From Pachyseris speciosa (lineage: Eukaryota > Cnidaria > Anthozoa > Scleractinia > Pachyseridae): a stretch of 64,000 nucleotides of DNA. Made by a program: the position numbers and the translations under genes. The stretch lies in the NCBI GenBank assembly GCA_016490735.1, contig JAEMWC010001570.1, positions 43,501 to 107,500 of the forward strand, in the 5' to 3' direction. Under the pieces are notes generated by a model. It ran no database searches, was not told where the DNA came from, and saw only the letters and a list, made by a program, of their open reading frames with translations. Each line of letters starts with the position of its first letter. The stretch's first letter is position 1. Positions 46,547 through 57,634 of this stretch are shown here, piece by piece.

Positions 46547-47780
46547 GCATGCATTGCGTTTATTTAGCTGTCATGATCAGGGAGTATCGAGGATGCTTCA
46601 AGGGAAAATTCGGGTGTGCTATGCTCCTTTTGTTTTACTTAGAAACGATTTATTTACCAGTACTGAAACGTGTGATTCGCTATTTCGAACTAACGAAAAT
46701 GAATCGTCTCTGGCTTACACAAATATTTTTGTATCGCTTCAATATCCCTGAATTAATTCGACTTGCTAACGATGTTAAGACAGACCCAGGCCCAGTTGTG
46801 ACTGACTTTGATGCCGGTAAAACTATTTGTGCTCCTTAGTCTAGTATTCTTTTTGGTGAAAACCGAAGGAAACAACGCGTAGCAAACTCTTTAATTTCCA
46901 TTGTTTATCAAAACCATAGACTGATTCGCAGTGCTGCTGATATGGCTCAGGTCTTACACAGGGAATTCTTTACACAGTTTGTTGTCAAAGTGCACTCGGT
47001 AAACTATTTTGCTTCTGTGTGAATTACCAGAGAATGTGTCTGTATTCAACATTACTTTTAACTTGCACTACAGTGAAAGTTCGGCAGGGAATGTCAAAGG
47101 TCTAAATGAATAGGATAACTCAAGCTGGTGAAGGTTTACAACCTTATGTTTCCTTAATGGAGGCCCTGGAATCCATTTTTTCCTGCATGAATTATGAATC
47201 ATGTTTGCTTACAGTTGAATGTAGTACTGTGGCTGTTTTTAAAACAAGCAATAGTTTATTTAACATTTTTGATTCCCACAGCAGAAATGTTTGGGGGAAA
47301 TTTGATACGTCAGGAACTGCAGTACTTTTAGCGTTTCTATCAATCGAGAGCATAGCTAGTTATATTGAAACAGTTTGCCTAATAAATCAGTTGCACCATT
47401 CGAAATTAGGGGTGTTAGAGTTTTAGCAATGGACTTAGAAGCTGCTACAATGCAGAACAACTTGCATACGATCGGAGAACCATGTCACATAAGTGCACCA
47501 GATAATATGCATGAACCTCACAGAGTCAAGTTACAATGAACAACTGAATAGATTTGAACCAGACAACAGCAAGAAACTAGTTGATGAAACAAGAGAAAGG
47601 AAAACAAAGAGATCGGAAAAAAAGTGTGACTATAGAAAAGAAAACAAAAGAAAAGACAAGAAAAAGAACAAAACTGCAGAAGAAAAGGTTGAACGTCTAA
47701 AGAAACTGTCTGCTCACAGAAAACGAAAATTGAGGGATGAAACTGCCAAACAAAAAGCTCTCCGTCTAAACTGTCTTTGA
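46547..47780 (+). pseudogene. Decayed transposon ORF: 2A-like motif, protease-like block, basic tail
   Basis: Three open pieces in one orientation. First (from 46,549) ends LIRLANDVKTDPGP, a 2A-like motif with Asp in place of the usual Asn before Pro-Gly-Pro. A second piece (46,838-47,022) reads GENRRKQRVANSLISIVYQN and DMAQVLHREFF. A third (47,106-47,426) has SLFNIFDSHSRNVWGKFDTSGTAVLL, a Gly-rich block like cysteine-protease/DUB-type domains in Helitron-related and other large animal transposon proteins. The last (to 47,780) is a basic region EKVERLKKLSAHRKRKLRDE, also typical there. Stops separate the pieces. The element class (Helitron-type) is inferred from memory of similar arrangements; no helicase is present. 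Confidence 0.5.
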
Positions 47781-48899
47781 ATAAATTCGTTTTACTACTT
47801 CGTTTTATGTTTATATATGCATTCTTCATATTTGAAATAAAATGATGAAGGATCGCTACAAAATTTCTCATTCTTCAGAAGTAAATATGCATGTATCACA
47901 TGTCCGAGCACGTACGCACTGCGTACCTATTTTTCAATCTTGTTGGTATAAAACTCGGTCGTAGAAATCAGAGCCTTATTGAACTGAAGTTTGAAAACGG
48001 TCTGGGATTTTAGAGTCAAAAATGTTTCAACTGTTGTTGAAAAATTGTTTCATTTAAAGAAAGAATAGCATCTCTACTGGAGCCCAGGGCAACACACCCC
48101 AACCAAAATTTCCGAGGGGTACCTGCCCCCAGCCCAAAACCCAAAATCTGGATAAACCCCTGGATATACAATGCAGGGGACTCCAGTGGTTATGAACCAT
48201 TCTTTTCCAGGGGAAATCGCTAATTCCTAAAGTAGACTCAAACATCCCTCGAAGCCGGTAAACGTGTTCGCTAATATGCAATTATGGTTACACCGAGAAC
48301 AATCTAGCTTTAGCGATTTCTCAGTTCTCTTTGGAGTGGATTAAATTCTATAAATATATGATCTCTCACATCGTAAAAGCGCGCAAGCGAAAGCAAGCTC
48401 GAGTGCCCAAAAAGAGAAGAGGAGACACCAAGCAAATTTGCGCCCATTAGTATATAGGATGAGGTGATATGTGGTCGCTTAGACGAAAGTTAAAATAGCA
48501 ATACAAATTTCAAACTTTCAGCTCTAAAAGTAGCCACAGTCGCTCAGGAGAGGCTCCAATCAGAATGATTTGTCCTCAGCAAATTTTGGTGTTTTGGAAA
48601 AGTGATCGGTTGCGGGAGATGGACCGGCTGAAAACAACAAACCGCCGTTCAAAAAGGCAGAGAGTGGGCGATATATTTAGCTAAGAGGTCTACAAGAAAC
48701 AAAACAAAACAAAGGTCTAAGGCGGTCAGGGGTTTTTCCGCAATATATGAAACCAATGCCTTAGTCTCACCTATCCCATATGATTACAGATAAATGCCCG
48801 ATCGTCTTGGATTTTCCCGCCGTACTTTTTGAAAACCAGGCTACATAATAAATATCGCTGTTTAAGAAAACACAGCCTTAGTGAGTCAAAGAAGAACTA
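47781..48899. other. No gene recognised
   Basis: Contains a C-rich repeat-like patch at 48,080-48,190 (GGGCAACACACCCCAACC..) resembling in style the insertion at 2,741-3,147. No coding signal. Confidence 0.4.
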
Positions 48900-49292
48900 G
48901 AGGCCATATTAGCCTTCACTCGGCCCTCCAAGAGGGAATCGGAAATTGCAATTTGCTATATCACAAGATTGCATACAGAAAGTTGAGCACAGTTGTTGTT
49001 TCGGTTTGTTTACATAGATAGAGTGATTACGAAATTCCGTGAATTAGTAAGACACATAAAAAAGCAGACAATAAGCTTTCCTAAATAAAACACATTAGCC
49101 TGTGTTTATACCTCAGTGAAAAGCAAACGCGTTCAATTTTCGCTTCGCGTAAATCTACGCGAAGACGATGAAAGCGAATCAGTGCGTACCACTTTGAACT
49201 TCCTTGAAGTAGAAATTATTTATTGACTCAGACTGAGCACATTTTTCGCAAATTCCGCTGAAGTTGCTTCGAATACAGCGAATCGGTCAATT
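48900..49292 (-). repeat. Inverted copy of the unit B promoter-proximal region
   Basis: Read on the minus strand this follows 27,431-27,920 with many substitutions and small gaps; the ends are diagnostic: TTAATTGACCGATTCGCTGT at 27,431 against 49,292 downward, and CTTGGAGGGCCGAGTGAAGG against about 48,936 downward. It carries no exon of the gene. Confidence 0.8.
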
Positions 49293-50659
49293 AAAGACAA
49301 AGCACCCCAAAAATTCCGGCACATTCAACCCTGTAATCTTTTCAGTGCAAGGTTTGCGATTGTTTGTAGCAGGACCCGCAAAGGTACATGTTTGTGCGCC
49401 TCCCTGGAACTTTTTCTTTCAAATTACAGTTTTAAAAAGCTGCTTTTCCCTTCTGAGAGCGGCACACTGCTATCTTTCCATCTTTATCCAACATGGCGGC
49501 ATTGTTGTTGAGTCAGTTTCATTACCCCTCGCGCAGAAACACCTAAAGTGAGCTACGAGGAACGGACGGTATTTTTACACTTGGACTTTTCCACTGGAAT
49601 ATTGAGGGGAAGAAAAACAATCAAACAAACAAAAAGTCAAATAATGTGCCACTTGAACTTGAATTTTGTTTCATTGGATTTGAGTTTCGGATAAAGCAAT
49701 TGCATAAATAAATAAATAAATAAACAAATCATAAATATGCATATATCACTCTTTTAATAATAGTTTTTATCATTCTACAGTATTTCAATTTCACTTTTAG
49801 GCTTATTATTATTCTTACATTTGTCGTATTAATAGATATTCTATTACAATTACTGTAAATACGCAATTCAGCCCCTTAGAGGGCTGCCATGTATTTGTGA
49901 AATAAACTTACTTACTTTACTTACTTACCTATCACTAAATCTTTCGAAGAAAGGATGTTTTGGAGGATTTATTCTGCCCATAAAATCCAGTTTTGGCGGA
50001 AACCGCTTTAAACTGACTTGTTTATTCGAACAGAGAAAGAAGAAAAGACATTAGGAGTTAAATAAATAAATAGTAAACACGGAAATCATACGAACAATGC
50101 TTGGCATGATATGAGACTGATCGCATGACATAACTGAAAAGTCGCGTGACGGTCAACATCAGAAGTAACGTGACACAAGAATATTCAAGCTTGTCCAATC
50201 CATTGCCGGATTAGCATTATTTGTAACTCTAGTGGCAATTACCATGATTAAAGATATTAAATATTAAAATAGCTTTCATTGATTGGTTCCGTTCGATTAA
50301 AATAATTTCTTATTGAAAAGGAAAAATAAACTGTTATCATAAAATGTTCTCGTGAGCAATTTAAAGAGGTTAAAGAAGGTTTAACTTGAGAGTGGTGTCC
50401 CTTTGACCACTCGTCACGCGCAATTAGTTCTGATGGCTGTAATATTCGTTTGATTGACATGTTAAACACCTGGGAGTGCCATGGACGAATTCCTAGAAAT
50501 CACATGCCCAACGAAATAACACTAAACAAATGAAACCTCTTTGCACAGGGTTCTGTGATTGGTCGGTTGTTACTCTCATTCCGAGAAAGGCTAAAGATAG
50601 AAAGTCAGGAGAACAAGGCTCCATTGTGTTTGCCTGCTCGCCTGTTTGTTGAAGATAAC
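49293..50659. other. Spacer upstream of unit D with LINE tail
   Basis: At about 49,790-49,930 a LINE-like 3' end (GCCATGTATTTGTGAAATAA then CTTA repeats) is visible. The rest has no gene. The frame of the TRIM gene is open for 35 codons upstream of its ATG but starts without ATG there, so I treat that as 5' UTR. Confidence 0.45.
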
Positions 50660-53037
50660 ATGGACATCCCAACGCTGCTTTATAATCTTCGCGAAGAAGT
50701 GTCTTGTCCGGTGTGTTCGGACATATTCACGGATCCCCGACATCTCTCTTGTCTGCACAGTTTCTGTTTAGAGTGTTTGCAACACTGGCATGCGTCAAGC
50801 GGGGGTGGAAATGCAATCAGATGTCCAAAGTGTCAAACCCTTAGCAGAGTTCCTGCAAGCGCCGATCTCAATAATCTTCCCACCAGTTTTTATCTGAAAG
50901 GCTTGATCAATGTGCTGGCCATTAAAGAATGCAGCAAAACCCAAATAACGTGCGGAAACTGCGGGAAGAAAATTTCCGAAGCTTCGTACTGTTTTCAGTG
51001 TTGCAGATTTTGTTGCGAACAGTGCCTAATTGCACACAACATATGGCGCGACAACAAAAATCACCGCGTTCTGGCTGTGAAAGAGTTCCAAGAAAGAGAC
51101 TATAAAGATGTTCTGAACCGACCGACGTTTTGCTCAAAACCGCGGCACGAGAAAGATGAGCTAAAATTCTTCTGCAAGGATTGTAAAACGACAGTCTGCC
51201 AAACATGTTTCGCTTTAGAACATTCCGGTCACGCTTTAGAGCATGTAGAAGACGAAGCCGAACGACAAAAGACGGAAATGAGAAATATGGTAGAAGCACA
51301 GAGACAGAACTTACAAGCAAAAGAGATTGTAGTAGGGCAACTGAATGAGAGCAAGGCTAAACTGACTCAACAAGGCGAAGACGTCAAGCGACATGTACAA
51401 ACATTCACAGACAACTTGATGGCAGTCATTGAAGCGAGGAAACAAAATATTTTCGCAGCGGTGGAAAACCAGACCAAGAGGTCAATTGAAAATCTAACTG
51501 CTGAAACGACGCAGATCGAGAATGAAATAAAGGTGATTGAAACCTCCGTGGAAATAGCTGAGACACTGTTAACGCGCAGTGCTAACATTGAAGTTTTGCA
51601 GCTGAAGCCATCGTTAGAAACTATTTTCCAAGGTATTGTTCAAGGGGATTCCGCCACCCATGACCCTGAAAGCTTACCAGTTGTAGTTTTCAAGCAAAAT
51701 CAAAAGTTGCTAGACACTGTCGCCAGCGAAGAATTTGGGTCCTTAGAGATACTGCACCAAACTACACCAAGCCAGTGTACCGTTGTCGGCCACCGCTTGA
51801 CTGAAGCAGTCACTGGATATGAAACTCATTTCTATTTGACGACAAAAGACGCTGAGGGAAGACAGTGTTACAATGAGCGAGACCGGGTGACGGTTGAGAT
51901 CCAAGACAAACCAAGGCGAACACGCAAGACAGAGGTGGAAATAACTGACCACAAGAATGGACAGTATGAGATCCGCTACTGTCCCAGAGATCCAGGCAGA
52001 TATTCAGTTATCATTAAGGTAAACGGGAAACATATTCATGGTAGTCCCTATAATTTGCTGGTAAAAGGCTGCGATCAGGCTGTCAACTCCGGGGATGTGT
52101 CTGCCCAGGGGAAAAATAATTGGAAACACTCTCCTTTCCCGAGCGTTTCTCGCTATTTTTCATCGGAGCAGGGAGCTTGTTTGGAGGGTATCTCAGGAAA
52201 ATCATTTGAGTTCAGACCAGTCTTCTGTTTTGGAGATGGAGGTTCGTCTGAAGGAACGTTTTACGGTCCTTGGGGGTGGCAGTGAGCGACACGGATGAGA
52301 TAGCAGTAACTGACCGTCTCAACCACAGGGTGCAACTCTTTGACAGTAGTGGGGAATTCGTAAGATCCTTCGGTCGTGAAGGTACCAATCAGGGGGAGTT
52401 TCGTCACCCTCATGGGATATGCTTTCATAACAATGGGAATATTTTTGTGGCAGACAAGGGTAACAACAGAATTCAGGTTTTTAGTCTGGAGGGTAGGTAC
52501 ATGGGTGGGTTTGGTGGGGATGGAAACCGTGATAATCAGGTGTCTTGTCCCTGGGGTTTATCACTGGATGTCAACGGTAATATAATAGCTGCTGATGCAG
52601 GCAACAAACTTATAAAGGTCTTTACACCTGATGGTAAGTTTGTAAGGAAGATAGGTGGGCCTGGTTCTTTTAGTTTTCCTGTCCACTGTGTTAAATGTGA
52701 TGAATATTTCATAGTATCAGATGCAGATGAACACTGCATTAAAGTATTCAGTGAGGAGGGAAAATTTCAGTTTAAATTCGGCCAGAAGGGGGAAGGGGAT
52801 GGTGAGTTTGATGATCCCCGTTGTTTGTTGGTAACAAAATCGAAACACCTGATTGTTTGTGACCGCGGTAATGATAGACTACAGTTGTTTGAACTGAATG
52901 GTCAGTTTGTTGGAAAATGTGGAACGAAAGAGAGTAATTTAGGACAATTAAGTTCCCCTACGTCTGTAGCTGTTTTAAGTAATGGTAGAATTGCTGTTTC
53001 TGACTACGGTAACCATTGCATTCAAATATTTGAATGA
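50660..53037 (+). CDS. Unit D: TRIM2/3/71-like E3 ligase gene with a -1 frameshift
   Basis: From ATG 50,660 (MDIPTLLYNLREEVSCPVCS): RING C3HC4 finger, residues about 16-62 (CPVC..CLHSFCLEC..CPKC); B-box 1 about 98-140 (CGNC..CCEQC); B-box 2 about 158-200 (CSKPRH..CKDC..CQTC..H); coiled coil to about 330; filamin repeat about 380-480; then NHL. At 52,272-52,276 there are five G where unit C has six: the frame ends at TGA 52,283-52,285 after GPWGWQ, and NHL blades 1-6 continue in the next frame from 52,273 to TGA 53,035-53,037. All else is intact in one exon. RING proteins of this family ubiquitinate targets bound by the NHL propeller. The single lesion in a homopolymer may be a sequencing error, an allele or recent loss. 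Confidence 0.88.
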
Positions 53038-55243
53038 AAACAATCATCTGCGGGTAGTGGGGATCGTAGCAATCTTATTTAGTAGGGTTTCTCAACAGTT
53101 GTACAGTAAATTCTTGGAGAAGAAAAAAGAGAATAATTAAGAATAAGAAATTAGAAGTCGGTTGTTAAATTAGATAAACTTACTGAAAATAGAACATTCC
53201 ACGTGATGGATTTACATCGTTGACCAAGAATTCATGGACAAACTAGATTGACTGCCTCTGAGGGGGCCTTGTCTTTCAAAGACTGTTGCTTTAGAATGGG
53301 ACTGAAATTATTGTGATAATGGAATGGTTTTTCTTAGTTTTAAAGTTACCGAGTACAGGTGTATGTAAAAGCTGAAGCTGTAACCTCTCTTTTATTTAGC
53401 TTAAAGAAAGAAGATAATTTTTTGCTCATTTTGTTTGTGTACCATAGCTTTGTGGCTGATTGTTTCAAGCTTTTTGTACTATCAGAAATGAGCTGATGAG
53501 AGACAAACTGTCAACAAAACCGTGCTGAATGTAGTCAACCTGTTCATTCCGAAGAGTGTGCCAGGTTAATGTTTCTAAAAACCGATTAACAAACCAAATC
53601 AACCAAAAAGTGGTATTCAGAAATATTACTCACTTAAGTGCTGATTACCAACCTGTATGCGAATGGACGCATATTCGGGTTTTGAAAGACTCAGAAGTTC
53701 TTACAGCATTTAGTGATTTTATCACTCTGGGAATGAAAGGTTGAATTTAAGGCATTTTCTAGGCATGGCTTTATTTACATTACCCTACAAACACGGTATA
53801 TATACATCAGTATTTTTTCACATATATTTCAAAAATTCGTTTAAAGATTGTGCTGAAGTATGTTAGCCTTTTCCAGGCGTTCAGATTGTTGTCGCAAAAA
53901 TGAAAGATGTTACGAGCGAGCTATATTTTCTTTTAGTATGTGAATTTTGTAATGACAATGAATAATAATTTTTTTTAACTTTTAATAAACAATTAGACGA
54001 AAATTGCTTGTTCGTTTGAATTTGAATATTTTGTTTGCAAAGAATATATCATTCATTTTTGGTTGAATGGCAGCCAATGTTTTGCCACGCGTCAAAGAAC
54101 CCGGTGTGCAGCTTTTCTAGGTGTTGCGTGACCGCTAAAATCATCCCTGACGATTGCAAGCACCTTCCCAAGCCTCCACTATAAGTATTGGCGATGACAG
54201 TTGGCGCACGGACCAGTGGAGCAGAACATCTTTAGTTTCATTTTTCTGTTGTATTTTCCGGATCAGGTCAAACATTGTCTTTTGTTTGCGCAATATCGCT
54301 CTCACGTGTTCGCAAGGAGTATGTCGATATTTGGAACCGAACCACCTCAGACAGGGCGTGTTGGTTACTTTTTGTAAACGTTTTATCCCTTCCCTCACAC
54401 CACCTATTGAGAAATTTCAACCAGCAAAACCCATCTCACTTTGCCTTTCCCAAGACTACCAAGCTATCGGAGAGCTTGCAGCAGCCTAAGATGATTGATG
54501 ATTTTGTGAAAAGGTAAGGGGCTGTGGACACATTCACTTGTTCCCCCGATTTGCGTCAGCTGGACGTTTGGGGGTGGGGTGTTGTGGGCTGGGGTAAAAA
54601 TCGAAACATTGTAAGGAAATATATAACGCCAATAGGAAAAAAGCACTGAGATGCGCAGATGATGCAACAGACAGGAGTCAAGCATTATTTGATTAAAAAA
54701 ATAATGTTTTCTCTAAGATTAAAAGTGGTAAATTGTGTGTGATACCGTTGATATCTTCACGCAATGCATGTCAGCAACGTATTAAACTGTAGTGACAGGA
54801 ATGCCGGGGGTGAGTTTTAGAATAGCAAGATTTCATGTGGACGTTGACATGTGGCGAGGTACGTCTGACCTAAACATCCAGTTGACTTTTAAGCCGGAAA
54901 CAACTGAATGTGCCGATGGCCTAAGGAAAATCGGAGCGGACTCTTGCTGAAAAATAATAGTGCAGATATTTTCAAAACACGTTCTTCTTTTTTAAGTAAA
55001 GAAGACAAAGCGAAAATAAACATGGATTAGAGAAATTTAATTGTCAGATTGCTTGTTAACTGTAAGAGGATAATTGTATTGTACCCTCCACCTTAAGCCA
55101 CAACTAAGCGTCTTTACGTTGTTATATAAAGCATTTTTACTATTGTTGTATAACAACTTTGGATGCTCGACCAAATCGGCCTGAGAGCACTTGCACAACA
55201 CGCAAACGTGTTAAAATAAAAGCCTCAGTCTTTTACGGGAATC
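53038..55243 (+). other. Unit D 3' flank with poly(A) signal
   Basis: Homologous to the other units. AATAAA at 53,984-53,989 is followed by CAATTAGACGAAAATTGC and TTGTTCGTTTG, 0.95 kb after the stop and without large insertions between, so this may be the native 3' UTR length. Homology to unit A (10,200-10,440) continues to about 54,520. No gene. Confidence 0.6.
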
Positions 55244-55417
55244 GAACTCACGACCTCTGCGGTACCGTTGCATGCAGTACTAAGCCAACTGAGCTTTGTT
55301 TTCACTACTGCTTCAGGTGGGGATATACGTGAATTTTGAACTCACGACCTCTGCGGTACCGTTGCATGCAGTACTAAGCCAACTGAGCTTTGTTTTCACT
55401 ACTGCTTCAGGTGGGGA
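55244..55417 (-). repeat. Tandem pair of tRNA-derived repeats
   Basis: An ~80-base block (GAACTCACGACCTCTGCGGT to CTGCTTCAGGTGGGGA) occurs at 55,244-55,323 and 55,339-55,417 almost unchanged. On the minus strand it has an A-box-like AGCTCAGTTGGCTTAGTA and a B-box-like end; the first copy extends to a fuller tRNA shape (GAGTTCGATTCCCGTAAAA). It is a SINE-type sequence, a different subfamily from 21,586 and 23,880. Confidence 0.65.
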
Positions 55418-55936
55418 ATTTGAGTGAATTTGAGTGAAATTTTGAGGAGTTTAAAAAAGGGTTTGTAATGTCTAAAAAAAATTAAATTGTTTTGAAACAC
55501 GTACAACCAGACAGTTGACACCCGAAAAATTTCCCTTCCGGTTGGTGGGGCACTGTCTTGTATCCATCTAATAATCTCCAACTTGAAATTAAACACGTTC
55601 CAAAATGTAAGTGCAATTTTCTAAAGTGAAAAAATCGGCTAAAAAAGCCTCTTTTTGTTTATTTTCATCCAATATTGCCCTTAAATTCATCCGATTTATG
55701 TCCTTTAACCGTTTTTTCTTCCTAGTAGGTCAATTTCGTAAGAAAATTGATTTTTTTTCTGACGAAACAGGCTATTTTGCAATCGTACAAAAATCGCCTA
55801 TTTTTGCTGTTTTTGTACCTGTCGGCAAGAAGTAAAACATAGTCACTGTTCAGCTGACTTACTGTAGCTGAAATTATACTTCAAGTGCGTCTTTTGGACA
55901 GAAGGGTTTTTCTTCGTCTTAAAATCTACTACTATA
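55418..55936. other. End of unit D flank; boundary with the Polinton-like element
   Basis: 55,420-55,600 still matches unit 0 and C flank (CCAGACAGTTGACACCC). 55,600-55,900 is unrelated, A/T-rich, with a 74-codon frame of no recognised family. GC content rises sharply after 55,935. No inverted terminal repeat of the element could be identified. Confidence 0.45.
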
Positions 55937-56239
55937 ATGGGGCTCTGGAGCCCCAGCGACGAAGAGTACGCTATGTTGAAGGGGGCGGTCGTCGGAGGGC
56001 GGAGCCTCGTGTTCAAGCGGCATCACGAAACGGGCGTCACAAAAATCCGGCCGCACCAAATTAACAACTCGAAAACCTGCCAAAAAATTCTCAGCTACGA
56101 CGCCAACGCACTGTATCTGTCGGCCATGCTCCAAGACAAGCTTTGCGGGCACGAGCGGATCGTGCGCTACCCCGCCGAAGCAGCGGCCAGCGTGGCGCCC
56201 GGTTTTACACAAACGTTGAAAGTCGGCGCTTGATTTGGG

Positions 56240-57229
56240 TTCGCCGAGGTACCCAGATCTTCTCATCCTCTTACGATGCCAACGAACTTGTCATTAAACT
56301 AAATTCTGATCTCGCTCATGTCCGCAACTGGCTTATTGAAAATAAACTTCAAATGCACCCCTCTAAGTCCAAATTGATGTTTATTGGCTCTTCATATAAT
56401 TTGAACAATAAGAATACCGAACAACAATTGTAGTGAATAATACAGTCACCCATGACTCGAACTGATACACATAAATGCCTAGGGGTTCAGATAGATGAAA
56501 GACTTAGTTGGGATAGTCATATTGACATGATTTGTAACAAGGCCAGTGCAGGCATTGGAGCGATGAGACGTATCAAGCCCTTTGTTCCTGTAAATACGCT
56601 TTAAAAGGTTTAAAAGAGCCTAGTACAGCCTTATTTTGAATATTGTTCCCCTCTTTGGGACAAATGCGGCAAATTACTAAAAGATAAATTACAAAGATTT
56701 CTATCTCGTGCTGCAAGGGTTCTTACTGGTGCCAGTTATGATATTCGTTCCGCTGAAATAATCGAGACCCTCTCTTGGGACACACTTGATATGAGGCGGC
56801 TCCGTGCTAAATCAACATTGATGTTTAAAATACTAAATGACGACACTGCGCCCGACCTCAGGAACTCTTTTGGTAGAAGGAATGTTGATCAGACTAATTA
56901 CCATCTTAGAAATAGTGCTACAGGTCTGACACTTCCTAAACCGAAGAGAGAGTTTCTAAAGAGAAGTTTCAAATACAGCGGCGCGATGCTTTGGAACCAA
57001 CTCCCAAATGAAGCAAAACTAGCGGATCAATATATTTCTTTCATAAATATATGAAAACGTAATTGGGTCATGTCATGCTATATAGTATTGTGTTAGTTAC
57101 GTCCTAGCTATCCTTTTGCTTTTTAATATTTAGTTTATAACGGTTAGTTCTCGTTCTTAGCTGAATTTTCGTATTTTTAGATTTATCATATTATTAACTC
57201 GTATTATTAGCTTTAGTTTCATTGTTATG
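56240..57229 (+). mobile_element. LINE fragment inserted in the polymerase gene
   Basis: Starts at CCCAGATCTTCTCATCC directly after the polymerase codons for FGFAEV. Pieces of a CR1/L2-type reverse transcriptase follow: NWLIENKLQMHPSKSKLMFIG, then HKCLGVQIDERLSWDSHI, QRFLSRAARVLTGASYDI and AMLWNQLPNEAKLADQYI. It is 5'-truncated with several stops. The usual tail is missing here and instead found at 57,600. Confidence 0.8.
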
Positions 57230-57255
57230 TCTGTATAAACACGCCCTCCATGGAA

Positions 57256-57489
57256 ACCAGCCTCGTGTTCAAGTGGCACAAAAAATCCGGCCGCACCAAC
57301 TTAACAACTCGAAAAGCTGCCGAAAAATTCTCAGCTACGACGTCAACGTACTGTATCTGTCGGCCATGCTCCAAGACAAGCTTTGCGGGCAGGAGCGGAT
57401 CGTGCGCTACCCCGACGAAGCAGCGGCCAGCATGGCGCCCGGTTTTACACAAACGTTGAAAGTCAGCGCTTGGTTTGGGTTCGCCGAGG
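57256..57489 (+). repeat. Partial duplicate of polymerase fragment 1
   Basis: AGCCTCGTGTTCAAG onward repeats about 56,005-56,245 with a 20-base gap and scattered substitutions (for example the motif block reads YDVNVLYLSAML instead of YDANALYLSAML). Confidence 0.85.
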
Positions 57490-57634
57490 TACCCAGATCT
57501 TCTCATCCTCTTACGATGCCAACGAACTTGTCATTAAACTAAATTCTGATCTCGCTAAGCTAAGTTAGGGCTAGCGTGTTTCTTGATTTAAATAAAATAT
57601 ACTTACCTACCTACCTACCTACCTACCTACCTAC
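57490..57634 (+). mobile_element. Second LINE piece with (CTAC)n tail
   Basis: Begins with the same ~75 bases as the LINE at 56,245, jumps at GATCTCGCT to GTGTTTCTTGATTTAAATAA and ends in CTTACCTACC repeats. Polymerase sequence resumes at GTCGAGATTCCC (57,635). It thus gives the true 3' junction of the LINE insertion. Confidence 0.75.

Noticed and set aside
46760..46802. Active 2A ribosome-skipping site
   Set aside because: The motif reads DVKTDPGP with Asp where the essential Asn is expected, in a broken ORF; kept only as a relic.
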